DNA of 64,000 bases from Filomicrobium sp. (GTDB lineage Bacteria; Pseudomonadota; Alphaproteobacteria; Rhizobiales; Hyphomicrobiaceae). Shown here one piece after another: positions 18,347 to 26,871 of this stretch. The notes under the pieces are model-generated. The model saw only the letters and a program-made list of their open reading frames with translations. It was not told the origin of the DNA and did no database searches. Position 1 is the first letter of the stretch. Every line of letters begins with the position of its first letter. Both the position numbers and the translations under genes were made by a program. The stretch covers positions 1 through 64,000 of the forward strand of contig JARFQY010000007.1 of NCBI GenBank assembly GCA_029287535.1, read 5' to 3'.

Positions 18347-18787
18347 ATGACGTCGAGCGACGCCAAACCGGAATCGGTCCCACCCAACGCCGAAACTGAC
18401 AGTAGCGAACACAAGTCGAATTCCTGGGTCGAACATCCCAGAACCGTCCAGCGACTGCAAATCATTGTCGTCATGCTGGGCATTATTCTGATCGCCGGCT
18501 TCGCCGCTGTCATAGGCCGCATTGTTTATCTCGCCCTGCAGCCCGAGCAGGAAACCACAGCCGCGAAACCAACGGCACTGGAGCCCGCCACCACATCAAC
18601 CACCCTCTTTCGCAACGAAGCGGCAGTCTCGTTGCCAGCCGGTGCCAAGATCGAGCATATGGCGATTGGCCCAGGCATTCTGGCGGTTCACTACAGGAGC
18701 GCCGACGGGCAGGGCATCTTGATCATTGATCCAGAGAGCGGAGAAACCAAACAACATCTGCGTCTGGTCCCCTCTGGCCAGCCTTGA
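18347..18787 (+). CDS. Single-pass membrane protein of unknown function
   Basis: A protein of about 146 residues: a polar cytoplasmic N-terminus (about 35 residues), one strong membrane helix (RLQIIVVMLGIILIAGFAAVIG), then a periplasmic part of about 85 residues with a small beta domain (LPAGAKIEHMAIGPGILAVH; GILIIDPESGETKQHLRL). The layout resembles small DUF6476-like proteins of alphaproteobacteria, but that name is from memory and uncertain. It is divergent from rluD with about 47 bases between starts and is followed by tRNA-Glu. Confidence 0.65.
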   Translation: MTSSDAKPESVPPNAETDSSEHKSNSWVEHPRTVQRLQIIVVMLGIILIAGFAAVIGRIVYLALQPEQETTAAKPTALEPATTSTTLFRNEAAVSLPAGAKIEHMAIGPGILAVHYRSADGQGILIIDPESGETKQHLRLVPSGQP

Positions 18788-18857
18788 GATTGCCCTCCCC
18801 GGGTTCTCGCTTGATCAAAGCTCTTCGCGCGCCCATATCTGGTTAGCCGTTGAAGGA

Positions 18858-18932
18858 GTCCCGTTCGTCTAGTGGTTAGGACGCTAGCCTCTCACGCTGG
18901 TAACACGGGTTCGACCCCCGTACGGGACACCA
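18858..18932 (+). tRNA. tRNA-Glu (anticodon CTC)
   Basis: A complete cloverleaf. The acceptor stem is GTCCCGT / ACGGGAC, the D-arm TCGTCTAGTGGTTAGGAC, and the anticodon stem CTAGC / GCTGG with loop CTCTCAC, giving anticodon CTC (codon GAG). The T-arm has GGTTCGACCCC, and the discriminator A is followed by an encoded CCA. It sits 70 bases after the membrane-protein gene. Confidence 0.97.
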
Positions 18933-18966
18933 ACTCGGCAGTGCTTTCCAACGCGGCGATGCAATC

Positions 18967-19131
18967 ATGCCAGGTTCCTCCATCATCGAGCGCACCATTG
19001 CCGCGGTGGCCCGCGTCGGTGTCGCACTCGTTATCCTCACGCACCTTGGGATTTTGCTTAGTCTGGCCGGCTCGAAAGCACCGGCTGAGTTGCTCACGAG
19101 CATGCTCCGAACTTTCGGCTTTGGCACCTAG
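18967..19131 (+). CDS. Possible 54-residue single-pass membrane protein
   Basis: An ORF below the track's size limit begins 34 bases after the tRNA. Its translation starts MPGSSIIERTIAA and contains one strongly hydrophobic segment (VARVGVALVILTHLGILLSL), then AGSKAPAELL and a short polar end. Codon use and hydrophobic pattern look protein-like, but the ribosome binding site is poor. No family recognised. Confidence 0.35.
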   Translation: MPGSSIIERTIAAVARVGVALVILTHLGILLSLAGSKAPAELLTSMLRTFGFGT

Positions 19132-19275
19132 CCTGCCGTCGCCATCCTGGAAATCCGATCCGCATCCAACGTGTTAGCTTTCGTGGGTGGCTCTGGTCAT
19201 TTCAAAACCAACCGGCATTGGGTAGGCTCACGACGAGACGGCCATCAATAGGCCAGCGCACTGATTGGATGAGCC

Positions 19276-20187
19276 ATGACTGCGACGCCGACAATTCCCC
19301 CCGAGAAACTGGATACAATCGCCAATTTTCCACCCACGGCCGGCGCGCTCGCCGACGTCAACCAGGCCTTCCACAAGGTCTACGAGCAATTGGCCGCCGA
19401 ACTTCAGGCCGAGCTGGGCCACGACCGTCCGGTGATTATCGCGATCGAAGAAAACTTGAAACTGTTTGCTGACGGGACCGAGCGTAGCGAGACGTACATC
19501 CCCGACGACTATCATCGCTTGAAAGCCGTCTGCCACCATGCGTTTGGAGTCCAGTTGATGCTGTCGAGTAACGGCGAAGGGCCCTTGAACGACCTGACCG
19601 CTCGTCGCGGCGAGGAGGTCCGCACGCTCATTGATCGAGCCGTGGAACATTTGCAGGAACAACAACTGCCGAAGGAGGGTCGGGAATCCTCGAGAGCCAT
19701 TCTGCAATTGTCCCGCGAAGTGATAACGCAGGCCCTACAGTCCACCACCGTCCAGCCGGCCGCGGTCGAAGAGTTTGCGCGGCAGGTGGGGCCTCATCTC
19801 GCCAACAACATTTACGTCGCCACGCAAAAGGACCTCGATCACATCCACGAAATTGTCAGCGCATGGCGCCAATCACTTGGCGAGACAAAGTGGGCCAAGG
19901 TCTATGTCGTGCTGTGTGAAGGCCACCAGATGCGGGCCGGACAGGCGACCAAGCAGTACTTTCAGCGATTGCTGCACGATAAGGATGGCACCGGCGGTTC
20001 AATGGAAGACCGCGTCATCTACGCCGAAGGCTGCAAGGAGATTTCAGCGGCATTCGATCTCTTGTCCCGGCACATTATTGACCAAGGGTCCGGTCGCATC
20101 TTTTTTGGAGACCGGCACCGGCTCCAAGTGGATGTTCTCGCAGATGCGGCCCGCGAGTATCTCTGCCAACTGCTGCCTGACGATTGA
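19276..20187 (+). CDS. Protein of unknown function (303 residues)
   Basis: A soluble, mostly helical protein without signal peptide or membrane helix. Visible segments are PTAGALADVNQAFHKVYEQL, HDRPVIIAIEENLKLFADG, KVYVVLCEGHQMRAGQATK and IIDQGSGRIFFGDRHRLQVD near the C-terminus. I recognise no domain. The alternation of helical stretches with conserved-looking polar motifs suggests an intact, selected gene. Neighbours are tRNA-Glu upstream and a convergent EamA transporter, neither informative. The start ATG 19276 follows a poor site; no better alternative is seen. Confidence 0.6.
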   Translation: MTATPTIPPEKLDTIANFPPTAGALADVNQAFHKVYEQLAAELQAELGHDRPVIIAIEENLKLFADGTERSETYIPDDYHRLKAVCHHAFGVQLMLSSNGEGPLNDLTARRGEEVRTLIDRAVEHLQEQQLPKEGRESSRAILQLSREVITQALQSTTVQPAAVEEFARQVGPHLANNIYVATQKDLDHIHEIVSAWRQSLGETKWAKVYVVLCEGHQMRAGQATKQYFQRLLHDKDGTGGSMEDRVIYAEGCKEISAAFDLLSRHIIDQGSGRIFFGDRHRLQVDVLADAAREYLCQLLPDD

Positions 20188-20231
20188 CACCCCTCAAGCG
20201 GCCCCGGGGAGCATGCTGCAATCGCCAAGAC

Positions 20232-21206
20232 CTATGACGAACCACCAGCGACCGCCTGTGGCCTCACTCTGAACCATATGACAAGCGCAATACCGGCGAC
20301 GATCAGGCACCCGCCAACGTAATGATACCATTCGATCGCCTCGCCGAGAATCAGCCAGGCCAGAATGGTCGTGAAGATCATTTGTGAATAGACCAGCGTC
20401 CCCGCTCGCGACGCCCCGAGAATGTCGATGCTCGAGTTGTAGAGGAAGTACAGCACGGCGCCACCGGGAACCACGATGTACGCCAGCGCGAGATAACCTC
20501 GCATCGCCAAATGCGTGTGATACCCAAGCCAATACTCGACCGCGAAGAGGGGAAGCGTGGCGATCGCGCCGCTAAATAGCAAGACGACCAGCAACGGCAA
20601 ACGCGGCAAATCAAATTTCGCGCGTTTAAGCATGACCGTGTACACGGCGAACATGCACGCCGCCGCCAAGGTGAGCAGATCACCTCCGTTGAAATCAAGC
20701 CCCAGCAATCGCTGCAAGCTGCCATGGACCGCGATGACAACAATTCCTGCAAATGCCGTCAGCGCGCCGGCGATCTGCCACGCGCTCATGGGCTCGCGGA
20801 GAACGATGCGGGCCAGCGCCATGGTGAGGATTGGTGCCATCCCAAAGATGATCCCGAAACTCACGACCGTCGTGTAAGACAGCGCCGTAAAGGCAGTGCC
20901 TTGCGTAAGGCCTAGACCAATGGCACCGATGAACGCGGCTTCCCATCCTCGAGTCCTCACGAGCCCCAGGATCTCACGATGGTAATTCATGACAAAGGGC
21001 AGGAGGACAAGCGCGGCCAGGAACGCGCGCATACAGCAAAATGTCCACGGCGGCATTTCATTGTCGCTAAGCTTGATTGCAACAAACACGCTTGCGGCTA
21101 GAAACCAGGTCGCGAAACCTGCGGCATAGCCGACCGCCTCTGATGCGTCTGAGAGTAATTTCCCGTCCCCGGACGCCTCAGCAACGGACCAAAAGTGAAT
21201 CGCCAA
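20232..21206 (-). CDS. EamA/DMT-family transporter
   Basis: An inner-membrane protein of 324 residues with ten predicted helices in two EamA repeats. The first ends around SAWQIAGALTAFAGIVVI and the second around WLILGEAIEWYHYVGGCLIVAGIALV, which are the typical repeat-end motifs. Substrate cannot be predicted; the family exports amino acids, nucleosides and other metabolites. It is divergent from the lactonase-like gene and convergent with the unknown gene at 19276. Confidence 0.88.
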   Translation of the reverse strand: MAIHFWSVAEASGDGKLLSDASEAVGYAAGFATWFLAASVFVAIKLSDNEMPPWTFCCMRAFLAALVLLPFVMNYHREILGLVRTRGWEAAFIGAIGLGLTQGTAFTALSYTTVVSFGIIFGMAPILTMALARIVLREPMSAWQIAGALTAFAGIVVIAVHGSLQRLLGLDFNGGDLLTLAAACMFAVYTVMLKRAKFDLPRLPLLVVLLFSGAIATLPLFAVEYWLGYHTHLAMRGYLALAYIVVPGGAVLYFLYNSSIDILGASRAGTLVYSQMIFTTILAWLILGEAIEWYHYVGGCLIVAGIALVIWFRVRPQAVAGGSS

Positions 21207-21399
21207 CGAATTTCTCCCCGTATCACTTCAATGAAATTGGTCCGAGCCCGTACAGTCTGTGGAGATGAGACCGCAGACAAACGGAAGCCGTCAATAGAAA
21301 ACACGCGACCAAGTCGCTCCCAGCGCCCGTTATCAGCTTGCAATGCTGCGCGGAACGGATGTCTTCTAGGTTGAGTTTGACAGGATAAAGGGCGCGACG

Positions 21400-22176
21400 G
21401 TGACGGCGATATCAAAACTCTACGTGCTCTTGTGCGGCTATGAGATACTACCCCGCTCCGTCTGCTTTCGCGGTGGCGGCGATCGCTTCGTCATGAGCGT
21501 GCCGATTTCGGCGTATCTCCTCGAAACTCAAAACGGCTTCGTCCTGTTCGACACCGGCTTCAACGCGGACCTCGTCCGCGACCCGACGCTACGCCATCAG
21601 CACTTTGCTGCGCACGGTTGGGAGCCACCGGTGGTCTGGCCGCAACACGAACTCCTCACACAAATGCGCGAGATTGGCGTTGCTCCGGAAGATGTCTGCC
21701 ACGTCGTGATGAGCCACGCCCACCTGGATCATACCGGCAACCTCAGGCACTTCCCGCATGCCAAGGTCTGGATGCAGAAAGCCGAGTACGATTTCGCCTT
21801 CAAAGGCCCTGAGCATCCGGCAGTGGTTCGCGCCGACATCGATGATCCTGGCCTCGACTGGTCGCTCATCAACGGCGACCACGAGATCATGCCGGGGATC
21901 ACGCTGGTGTCGACGCCCGGTCACACGCCGGGCCACCAGTCGGCACTGGTCTCTTTGCCCAAGTCAGGGCGCGCCCTGCTCGTCGGTGACGTCGGCGAGT
22001 GGATGAAGAATTTTGAAAATGAGATTCTGCCGGGTGAAGCCGCTGATGATGTCGCGGCCCTCGACAGCATTCGCAAAATCAATCGCATTCGCCGCGATGA
22101 AAACGCGCTCATGTTTGTTTGCCACGACCCCGACCTCATCCAGAAGCAGAAGCTCGCGCCGGAATTCTACGATTGA
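21400..22176 (+). CDS. Metallo-beta-lactamase-fold hydrolase, AHL-lactonase-like
   Basis: A 258-residue enzyme with the dizinc motif HxHxDH (SHAHLDHTGN), a downstream histidine in TPGHTPGHQS and a zinc-bridging aspartate in LLVGDVGEW. The general layout (ISAYLLETQNGFVLFDTGF near the start) is that of the AttM/AiiA N-acyl-homoserine lactonase branch. Hydrolysis of an acyl-homoserine lactone or another lactone is possible, but members of this branch also act on unrelated esters and lactones. The start is GTG 21400 with a purine-rich AGGATAAAGGG upstream. No quorum-sensing genes lie nearby. Confidence 0.8.
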   Translation: MTAISKLYVLLCGYEILPRSVCFRGGGDRFVMSVPISAYLLETQNGFVLFDTGFNADLVRDPTLRHQHFAAHGWEPPVVWPQHELLTQMREIGVAPEDVCHVVMSHAHLDHTGNLRHFPHAKVWMQKAEYDFAFKGPEHPAVVRADIDDPGLDWSLINGDHEIMPGITLVSTPGHTPGHQSALVSLPKSGRALLVGDVGEWMKNFENEILPGEAADDVAALDSIRKINRIRRDENALMFVCHDPDLIQKQKLAPEFYD

Positions 22177-22646
22177 TCACGAACCGGCTGCATGGGGCTG
22201 ATTGACGACTTAGATCATTCAATCGGCACTTTCCAGTTAGAAGTCCGGAAAACGAACCCCATTTCCCTGGGTGTGCTGCGGGGGTAGCACGGAGTAGTCA
22301 GCGTCGTTGGCGTTGTCTGCGTTATATCGGGTATGAGCGCGAGCCCGCACTCTTTCTGACAGCCCAGGCTGCGCTCCCCGATTAAGCGGCCCGGCGTAGG
22401 GATGAACCGTCACCTGCGCCGGGCCCGCTTGCTTTTGACGGGATGCCTATTCGCCTGCGAGTCTTGCGGGCCAGGAAGCGCGGCGATGGCAGCTGGCTTC
22501 GTTCCTGGTGAGCCTTCGTTGCTAGGACTCGCATCCTAGTTGCGACACCCCGCGTACCCAACGGGTAGCTGATCGGTCGATCGTTGACGCTATCCCGAGC
22601 GAACCCGTCGGGGGCTTTTTTCGCTGAGCTAAATGGCTTGAACTGC
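22177..22646. other. Non-coding stretch with strong hairpins
   Basis: About 470 bases without a supportable ORF. It holds a small GTGCT/AGCAC hairpin near 22270-22290, the strong terminator-like hairpin at 22386-22436, and an AGCGAA/TTCGCT inverted repeat with a T6 run near 22601-22626. A small RNA ending at 22436 is possible. Confidence 0.4.
22386..22436 (+). terminator. Strong terminator-like hairpin, possibly the 3' end of an sRNA
   Basis: GCGGCCCGGCGTAGG pairs with CCTGCGCCGGGCCCGC (one bulge and one G-T pair) across a 12-base loop and is followed by TTGCTTTTG. It lies 210 bases past the lactonase-like gene, rather far for that gene's own terminator. Confidence 0.6.
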
Positions 22647-22748
22647 TTACGGAGCGAATGGATTCACGTACATATCAACCGCCATAAAAATCGCCATCGC
22701 TATCAGCGTGAGTGCGACCACATCCTTGGCTCTGATCTGCCGTAGCAA
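22647..22748 (-). CDS. Possible 33-residue membrane protein
   Basis: Too short for the ORF track. A TTG start has AAGGAG seven bases upstream. The peptide begins MLRQIRAKD and is then one hydrophobic helix (VVALTLIAMAIFMAV) ending in DMYVNPFAP. The placement of a basic N-terminus before a helix suggests an inner-membrane peptide. It is one of three tiny membrane ORFs on the same strand within 560 bases. Confidence 0.4.
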   Translation of the reverse strand: MLRQIRAKDVVALTLIAMAIFMAVDMYVNPFAP

Positions 22749-23031
22749 TTGTCATCTCCTTGGTGAGGTGAGCAGATGACCTCATCCAACCTGATTCGCT
22801 AAGACAAGATTAAGGCACGCGCGCACTCCAGCGGGAAGCTTGCACGTTTATGTTGGGTCCGCGCCCGAGCTTATGTGCAGATTGTCCTGGCGTTGGCTGT
22901 CGAATTGAACTTGCAGGAGAGGCGCCGAGACCAAACCGCTCCCGTACCCCGTTTAAATCTTCATGCCCCAGAAAGCCCTCGAGCCAGGCATCGGCGAAGC
23001 GCATTGATAGGTAAAGCTTCGGCCGCCCCCC

Positions 23032-23112
23032 TCAAATGATCGCCAGAACGAGCAACACGACCACGATCACGCCCAGGCTCAACGCCATTGTTGTGAACGG
23101 ACTGAACAACAT
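23032..23112 (-). CDS. Possible 26-residue membrane peptide
   Basis: ATG 23112 follows AAGG at seven bases. The peptide begins MLFSPFTTMA and is almost wholly a hydrophobic helix (LGVIVVVLLVLAII). It lies nine bases downstream of the 27-residue ORF and could be translated from the same message. Confidence 0.4.
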   Translation of the reverse strand: MLFSPFTTMALSLGVIVVVLLVLAII

Positions 23113-23121
23113 GGCGCGGCC

Positions 23122-23205
23122 TTACATCAGCGACATGTACAGCGCCATGACGACGAAGCCATAGAGAATGATCGCAATCGCGTCGTCGGGAATGAACTGC
23201 TTCAC
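23122..23205 (-). CDS. Possible 27-residue membrane peptide
   Basis: GTG 23205 has an excellent ribosome binding site (AGGAG six bases upstream). The peptide begins MKQFIPDDA and continues as one membrane-type helix (IAIILYGFVVMALYMSLM). It precedes the 26-residue ORF by nine bases on the same strand. Confidence 0.45.
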   Translation of the reverse strand: MKQFIPDDAIAIILYGFVVMALYMSLM

Positions 23206-23361
23206 GCAAGACTCCTATCTCGTCACAAACACTTCACGCATCGTGACTGGCGGAAAAACCAAATCACGCCAATCCTTATCCGCAAGGTCGTCGCGAAATG
23301 CAATCGACCGGAATTGGCCGGGAAAAGGCCAACACAACCGTCACGATAAACGGAGTTGATC

Positions 23362-23682
23362 ATGAAGGTCTACACTAAGGCAATTGCCGTCGTCGCATTG
23401 GGCGCAACATTCGCTCTTGGAGCCCCCCTGCACACCCAGGCAGCGGGCCTGAATTCAGCGGCACTCGCGACTACCCAGGGAGGCCCAACTGTCACGCGGC
23501 AAGAGGTTCATTTCCGCGGCCGTCGCGGGTTTCGCCGCTATGGTGGCTGCCGCCGCTATGGTGGCTTCCGCCATCACCATTTCCGCCGCCATTACGGCTT
23601 CCGCGGTCATGCTTACGGAGTTCGCCGGTACGGAAGCTCCCGTCACCGCTTCGGTCATCTTCGCCGCTACAAGTTTCACTAG
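23362..23682 (+). CDS. Small secreted Arg/His/Gly/Tyr-rich protein
   Basis: A protein of about 106 residues with a signal peptide (KAIAVVALGATFALGAPLHTQAAG) and a mature C-terminal half made of degenerate R-R-Y-G-G / F-R-H-H repeats (RRYGGCRRYGGFRHHHFRRH). It is very basic and probably disordered or metal-binding through histidines, but this is inference. ATG 23362 (CGGAG six bases upstream) is preferred over the 23356 start. No named family. Confidence 0.65.
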   Translation: MKVYTKAIAVVALGATFALGAPLHTQAAGLNSAALATTQGGPTVTRQEVHFRGRRGFRRYGGCRRYGGFRHHHFRRHYGFRGHAYGVRRYGSSRHRFGHLRRYKFH

Positions 23683-23825
23683 GCTGCGGTCACGACATCC
23701 AAAGTTCTGACCAAGACACGAAGAAATGGCGCCGCCCGTCGAAGCGCGCCATTTCGCAAAAGAGCGTTTGGAACAAGAAGTTCGCTGAGACGAAGAAACC
23801 GAGAGCCACAGCCGAAGCGCCGAGC

Positions 23826-25346
23826 TTACTCGCTGCCCTGTTTGCGGGTAATCCGCTCAAGAAGTCCACCACGGCGCGGTGACGCAGCTGACGGAGCCTT
23901 CTCGCCGGCAGCCTTGGCAACCGGTTCCTGCTCAACGCGGCTTGCGCTCGCTGAGCCACTACGACCTCGCACACCGCCGAGAGCCTTCAGAAACCCTGAC
24001 GCGCGCTCCATGTCTCGCATGTCGGCGCTTCCTTCCGCGACGGCGGAAGCATGCTCGGCTGACTGGTCCTCAGAGGATCCGACATCATTGATCCGATCCG
24101 ATAGGGACCGCCGCCCCGAAGACGCCGCGCGTCCGCGCTGCGGGGACGCCGTCGTCTGATACGTCCCGGCGCCAAGGCGGCGCAGTTCCTCGGTGAAGTG
24201 CGCCGCCTGCCGCGCCGTCCGCTCGTTGGCCGAGGCGATTTCCGCCCGCAGCCGCTGAATGATCCCCGTCTGCTCGGCAGTCTGTGATTCCAGTGACGCG
24301 ATTTTCGCCCGCATGGCCGTTTTGCCCTCACGCAGCGCCTTGTCACCAGCCTCGACTTCCTTGTAAGCGGCCAACTCGGCCCGCACGGTCTGAACTTCGG
24401 CCTGCAAGTCCTCATTACGGGACCGCAGCTTGGCAATTTCCTTGTCGAGTCGGGCGGCGTTCTCGAGACCGGCATCCGCCGAGGTCTGCACCGAGCGCAG
24501 CATGGCCTCTGCTTCGGTGAGCTCGTTTCTCAGGCGGGCGATCTCTTCATCGGAATTGTAAACGGCAAGAGGCGATCCATCCTCTCCCCCCTGTTTCTTC
24601 GCCGAGCCTTCATCGCCCCGTTTGTCACTGCCGGCGCCGACGCGGCTCCCGGTACGGCCCAACAGTCCTTGCAAACGCGCGATCATCGAGGACTGCTCGC
24701 GCGATTTTGCACGCAACGCTTCAAGCTCCGTGCGCAGGGCGACCTCGCCGTCCTGGCGTTCATCGCCATAGCTATCACGCCCGCGGGCCGCCCGCGCCGC
24801 GAGCGTCGCGTTGAGGCGCAACAGCTCATCGCGCCCCTTGGTGTTCATTTGAGCGGCTTCCTGCAAGGCCCGAGACTGGATGTCGGCGGTCTCCGATAAC
24901 TGAGCGATTTCGCGGTCGCGCTGCAGCACGAGACGCCGTGCCTCTGCCAACCGGCTTTCCACGCGCGGCAGGCGGTCCATGATTGTCTGCTCTAGAACGC
25001 GATGTGCGTTTTCATGCTCTTCCAGCGACCCGCGCAATCGCTCGAGCTCTCCCTCCAGGGCGCTGATGGCGGCGTCGCGGCGATTGATATCGACCCTTTG
25101 GCGAGCGTGGGCGAGCGTTGCCTTTTCCAGCTTGCTTTCCAGCTCGTGAATCGCCAGGACATAGTCCGCACGCAGCCGGTCTTTGTCAGCGCGGATTTCC
25201 GCCTCCGTCAGCGGCATCGAGCGCTTGATGGCTTCGGTGTTGAGCCGAATTGTCCGGCGCTTATACGCCGGTAAGATCAGCAGTCCACAGAACACGGCGA
25301 TAAGAAAGCCGAGCGCCGTGAGCATGACCGCTTCGATGCTCAGCAC
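23826..25346 (-). CDS. Membrane-anchored coiled-coil protein of unknown function
   Basis: A 506-residue protein with one N-terminal membrane helix (AVMLTALGFLIAVFCGLLIL). A basic juxtamembrane segment (YKRRTIRLNTEAIKR) follows, then some 300 residues of long coiled coil with heptads (ELESKLEKATLAHARQ; LDKEIAKLRSRNEDLQ). The last part is a low-complexity Ser/Ala/Arg-rich tail. A Gly/Lys/Ser-rich interruption near residues 230-265 splits the coil. Similar proteins occur widely in Hyphomicrobiales without a known role; a structural envelope or cytoskeletal function is speculation. It lies downstream of eipA on the same strand, with about 150 bases between them. Confidence 0.65.
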   Translation of the reverse strand: MLSIEAVMLTALGFLIAVFCGLLILPAYKRRTIRLNTEAIKRSMPLTEAEIRADKDRLRADYVLAIHELESKLEKATLAHARQRVDINRRDAAISALEGELERLRGSLEEHENAHRVLEQTIMDRLPRVESRLAEARRLVLQRDREIAQLSETADIQSRALQEAAQMNTKGRDELLRLNATLAARAARGRDSYGDERQDGEVALRTELEALRAKSREQSSMIARLQGLLGRTGSRVGAGSDKRGDEGSAKKQGGEDGSPLAVYNSDEEIARLRNELTEAEAMLRSVQTSADAGLENAARLDKEIAKLRSRNEDLQAEVQTVRAELAAYKEVEAGDKALREGKTAMRAKIASLESQTAEQTGIIQRLRAEIASANERTARQAAHFTEELRRLGAGTYQTTASPQRGRAASSGRRSLSDRINDVGSSEDQSAEHASAVAEGSADMRDMERASGFLKALGGVRGRSGSASASRVEQEPVAKAAGEKAPSAASPRRGGLLERITRKQGSE

Positions 25347-25493
25347 GCCTTCGCCCCCAGCTTGTCTTCACCTCGATCGACCAATCGGCTGTCTCCACAC
25401 ATCGCGCGGGCACAGGGTTCTCACACACATTCACCCACACAAACCGGAAAGTTGTCAGCTGAGCTGCCCCCCGGCGAACCTTCATCCCATCCC

Positions 25494-26429
25494 TCAGAAG
25501 GGATTCCAAGTGGGAGTGCTGGTATACTTTAAATAACCCACATTCGCACCCAGGCGAAGCCCAACTCCGGAACGAATCAGTGCGAGCGTGACATCATCGC
25601 GCTGCATCAGCTGCAGTCCGACGCCCCCGACCAGGTAAGCTGAGCCCTGAACTCCCCCAAAACGTTGGTAAATCTGGCTCGGATCCCGCAAGTTGTAGAT
25701 GAGCACCATCGTCTTGGAACCTTCGGCACCAAAATCGTAGCCCAATGTTGGTCCCTGCCAATAGACCTTGGACGTCCCGGCATCACGCGTGTAGAGCCTG
25801 CCTTCGCCGTATCTCAGACCGGCGAAAAAGGCGCCTCCGGCATCCTCGCCCAGGATGTACCCATTCGGTCGGCCCTGCTCCTGGAAGGCCTTCTCGATGA
25901 CTTGCGCCAGCCCGGTACTGACCGAACCAAAAAATCCGTGTCCCGCCCGCATGATCTCGCTTTGCGAGAAGGTATCGGGGTCTTCGTAAGGTTCACCCGG
26001 CGGCGGCGCCCCATCTTCGTAGCGTTCATAGGGCTCTTCTGGTGGCCGGCCCTGGTCATAATCGGCGCGATCGTAGTCGCGGCCGGCCGGCGCAGGGTCG
26101 CGCGGCGCAGGCGCATCATAATCCGAGTAGCCGCCGCTGGTGCCGCCGCGATTGTAAGTGCTGCCCGAGCCATAGCTGTCGTCGCGATACCGCGACTCCG
26201 GCGCCACAAAATTGGGCAGCCGGTCCTGGCCAGTCTCGGGTGCTCGAGCGTCCTGCTGCGGCACCTCGCGATAGACGTCATAGTTGCCGCGGCTTTGCTG
26301 ATCCTTCCACGGCAGTTGTTCTTGTGCGCTGACCTGATTGCAAAAAACGATGATCGCGCAAGCAGCAATGACAGACAGCCGACCCACTAGGCTCAGGCCC
26401 CAAGGGTAAGATATTTCGGTTTTCAACAT
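25494..26429 (-). CDS. eipA: EipA-family envelope integrity protein (DUF1134)
   Basis: From ATG 26429 the protein has a signal peptide (LVGRLSVIAACAIIVFCNQV), a long disordered Tyr/Asp/Pro/Gly-rich linker (about residues 60-160) and a C-terminal DUF1134 beta-barrel domain beginning FSQSEIMRAGHGFFGSVSTG and ending VGYLKYTSTPTWNPF. In Brucella the homologue EipA is a periplasmic protein required for envelope integrity and virulence, under CtrA control. Here the linker is unusually long. The ORF track start at 26516 precedes the natural signal peptide. It is divergent from chpT, the phosphotransferase that feeds CtrA, as in related genomes. Confidence 0.9.
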   Translation of the reverse strand: MLKTEISYPWGLSLVGRLSVIAACAIIVFCNQVSAQEQLPWKDQQSRGNYDVYREVPQQDARAPETGQDRLPNFVAPESRYRDDSYGSGSTYNRGGTSGGYSDYDAPAPRDPAPAGRDYDRADYDQGRPPEEPYERYEDGAPPPGEPYEDPDTFSQSEIMRAGHGFFGSVSTGLAQVIEKAFQEQGRPNGYILGEDAGGAFFAGLRYGEGRLYTRDAGTSKVYWQGPTLGYDFGAEGSKTMVLIYNLRDPSQIYQRFGGVQGSAYLVGGVGLQLMQRDDVTLALIRSGVGLRLGANVGYLKYTSTPTWNPF

Positions 26430-26871
26430 AAAGAGCTCACGTTCTCGTGGAGCGAACCAGTGATGGCCCACTTGCATCAAGTCCACACAACTTTCCAGCA
26501 GGGGTGTACCCATCAAAACCCTGCAGCCCGACGCGAATCCCTTCCAATCTTACCATTGCTCTGAAGATGTTACGAAAGTGTGGCCAAGTGGGCCGCTTTG
26601 AGCGATCAGGCTGTCGCAAGGCCGCCCGGCTCTGCTACGCTTTGACCGCTGTATTCGTACAAGTTTGGCCTGTGCCAGCGATGATTCTCAGGAGCTCTTG
26701 CCGTCGATGTATCGGTCCGCGAGCGCGCCGGGCGTTCAACAGAACCGAGAATCAGGCTCTAAGTGGAGCTGGCGGCCGCAGGCTCGGCTAATGCTTGGGA
26801 GCGGAAGGTGCCGAGCCCCGCAAACGTTGAACAAAAACCGTCCAGCACGGGCGACCAAGGGCGCGAAATCC
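26430..26871. other. Divergent eipA-chpT control region
   Basis: About 440 bases between the starts of eipA and chpT. Plus-strand ORFs here extend chpT upstream but have no homology and poor sites. The region must hold promoters for both genes; no perfect CtrA box was seen by eye. Confidence 0.4.

Noticed and set aside
18872-19177. 101-residue plus-strand ORF starting in the tRNA
   Set aside because: It begins inside tRNA-Glu and cannot be a normal gene.
21400-22176. Quorum-quenching locus with the AI-2E-family protein
   Set aside because: The two genes are far apart and oriented independently, both family names are loose, and no LuxI/LuxR or LuxS gene is seen.
22402-22539. 45-residue ORF MNRHLRRARLLL... 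with a GGG before the ATG
   Set aside because: It overlaps the strong terminator-like hairpin and its composition follows from that structure; a chance ORF.
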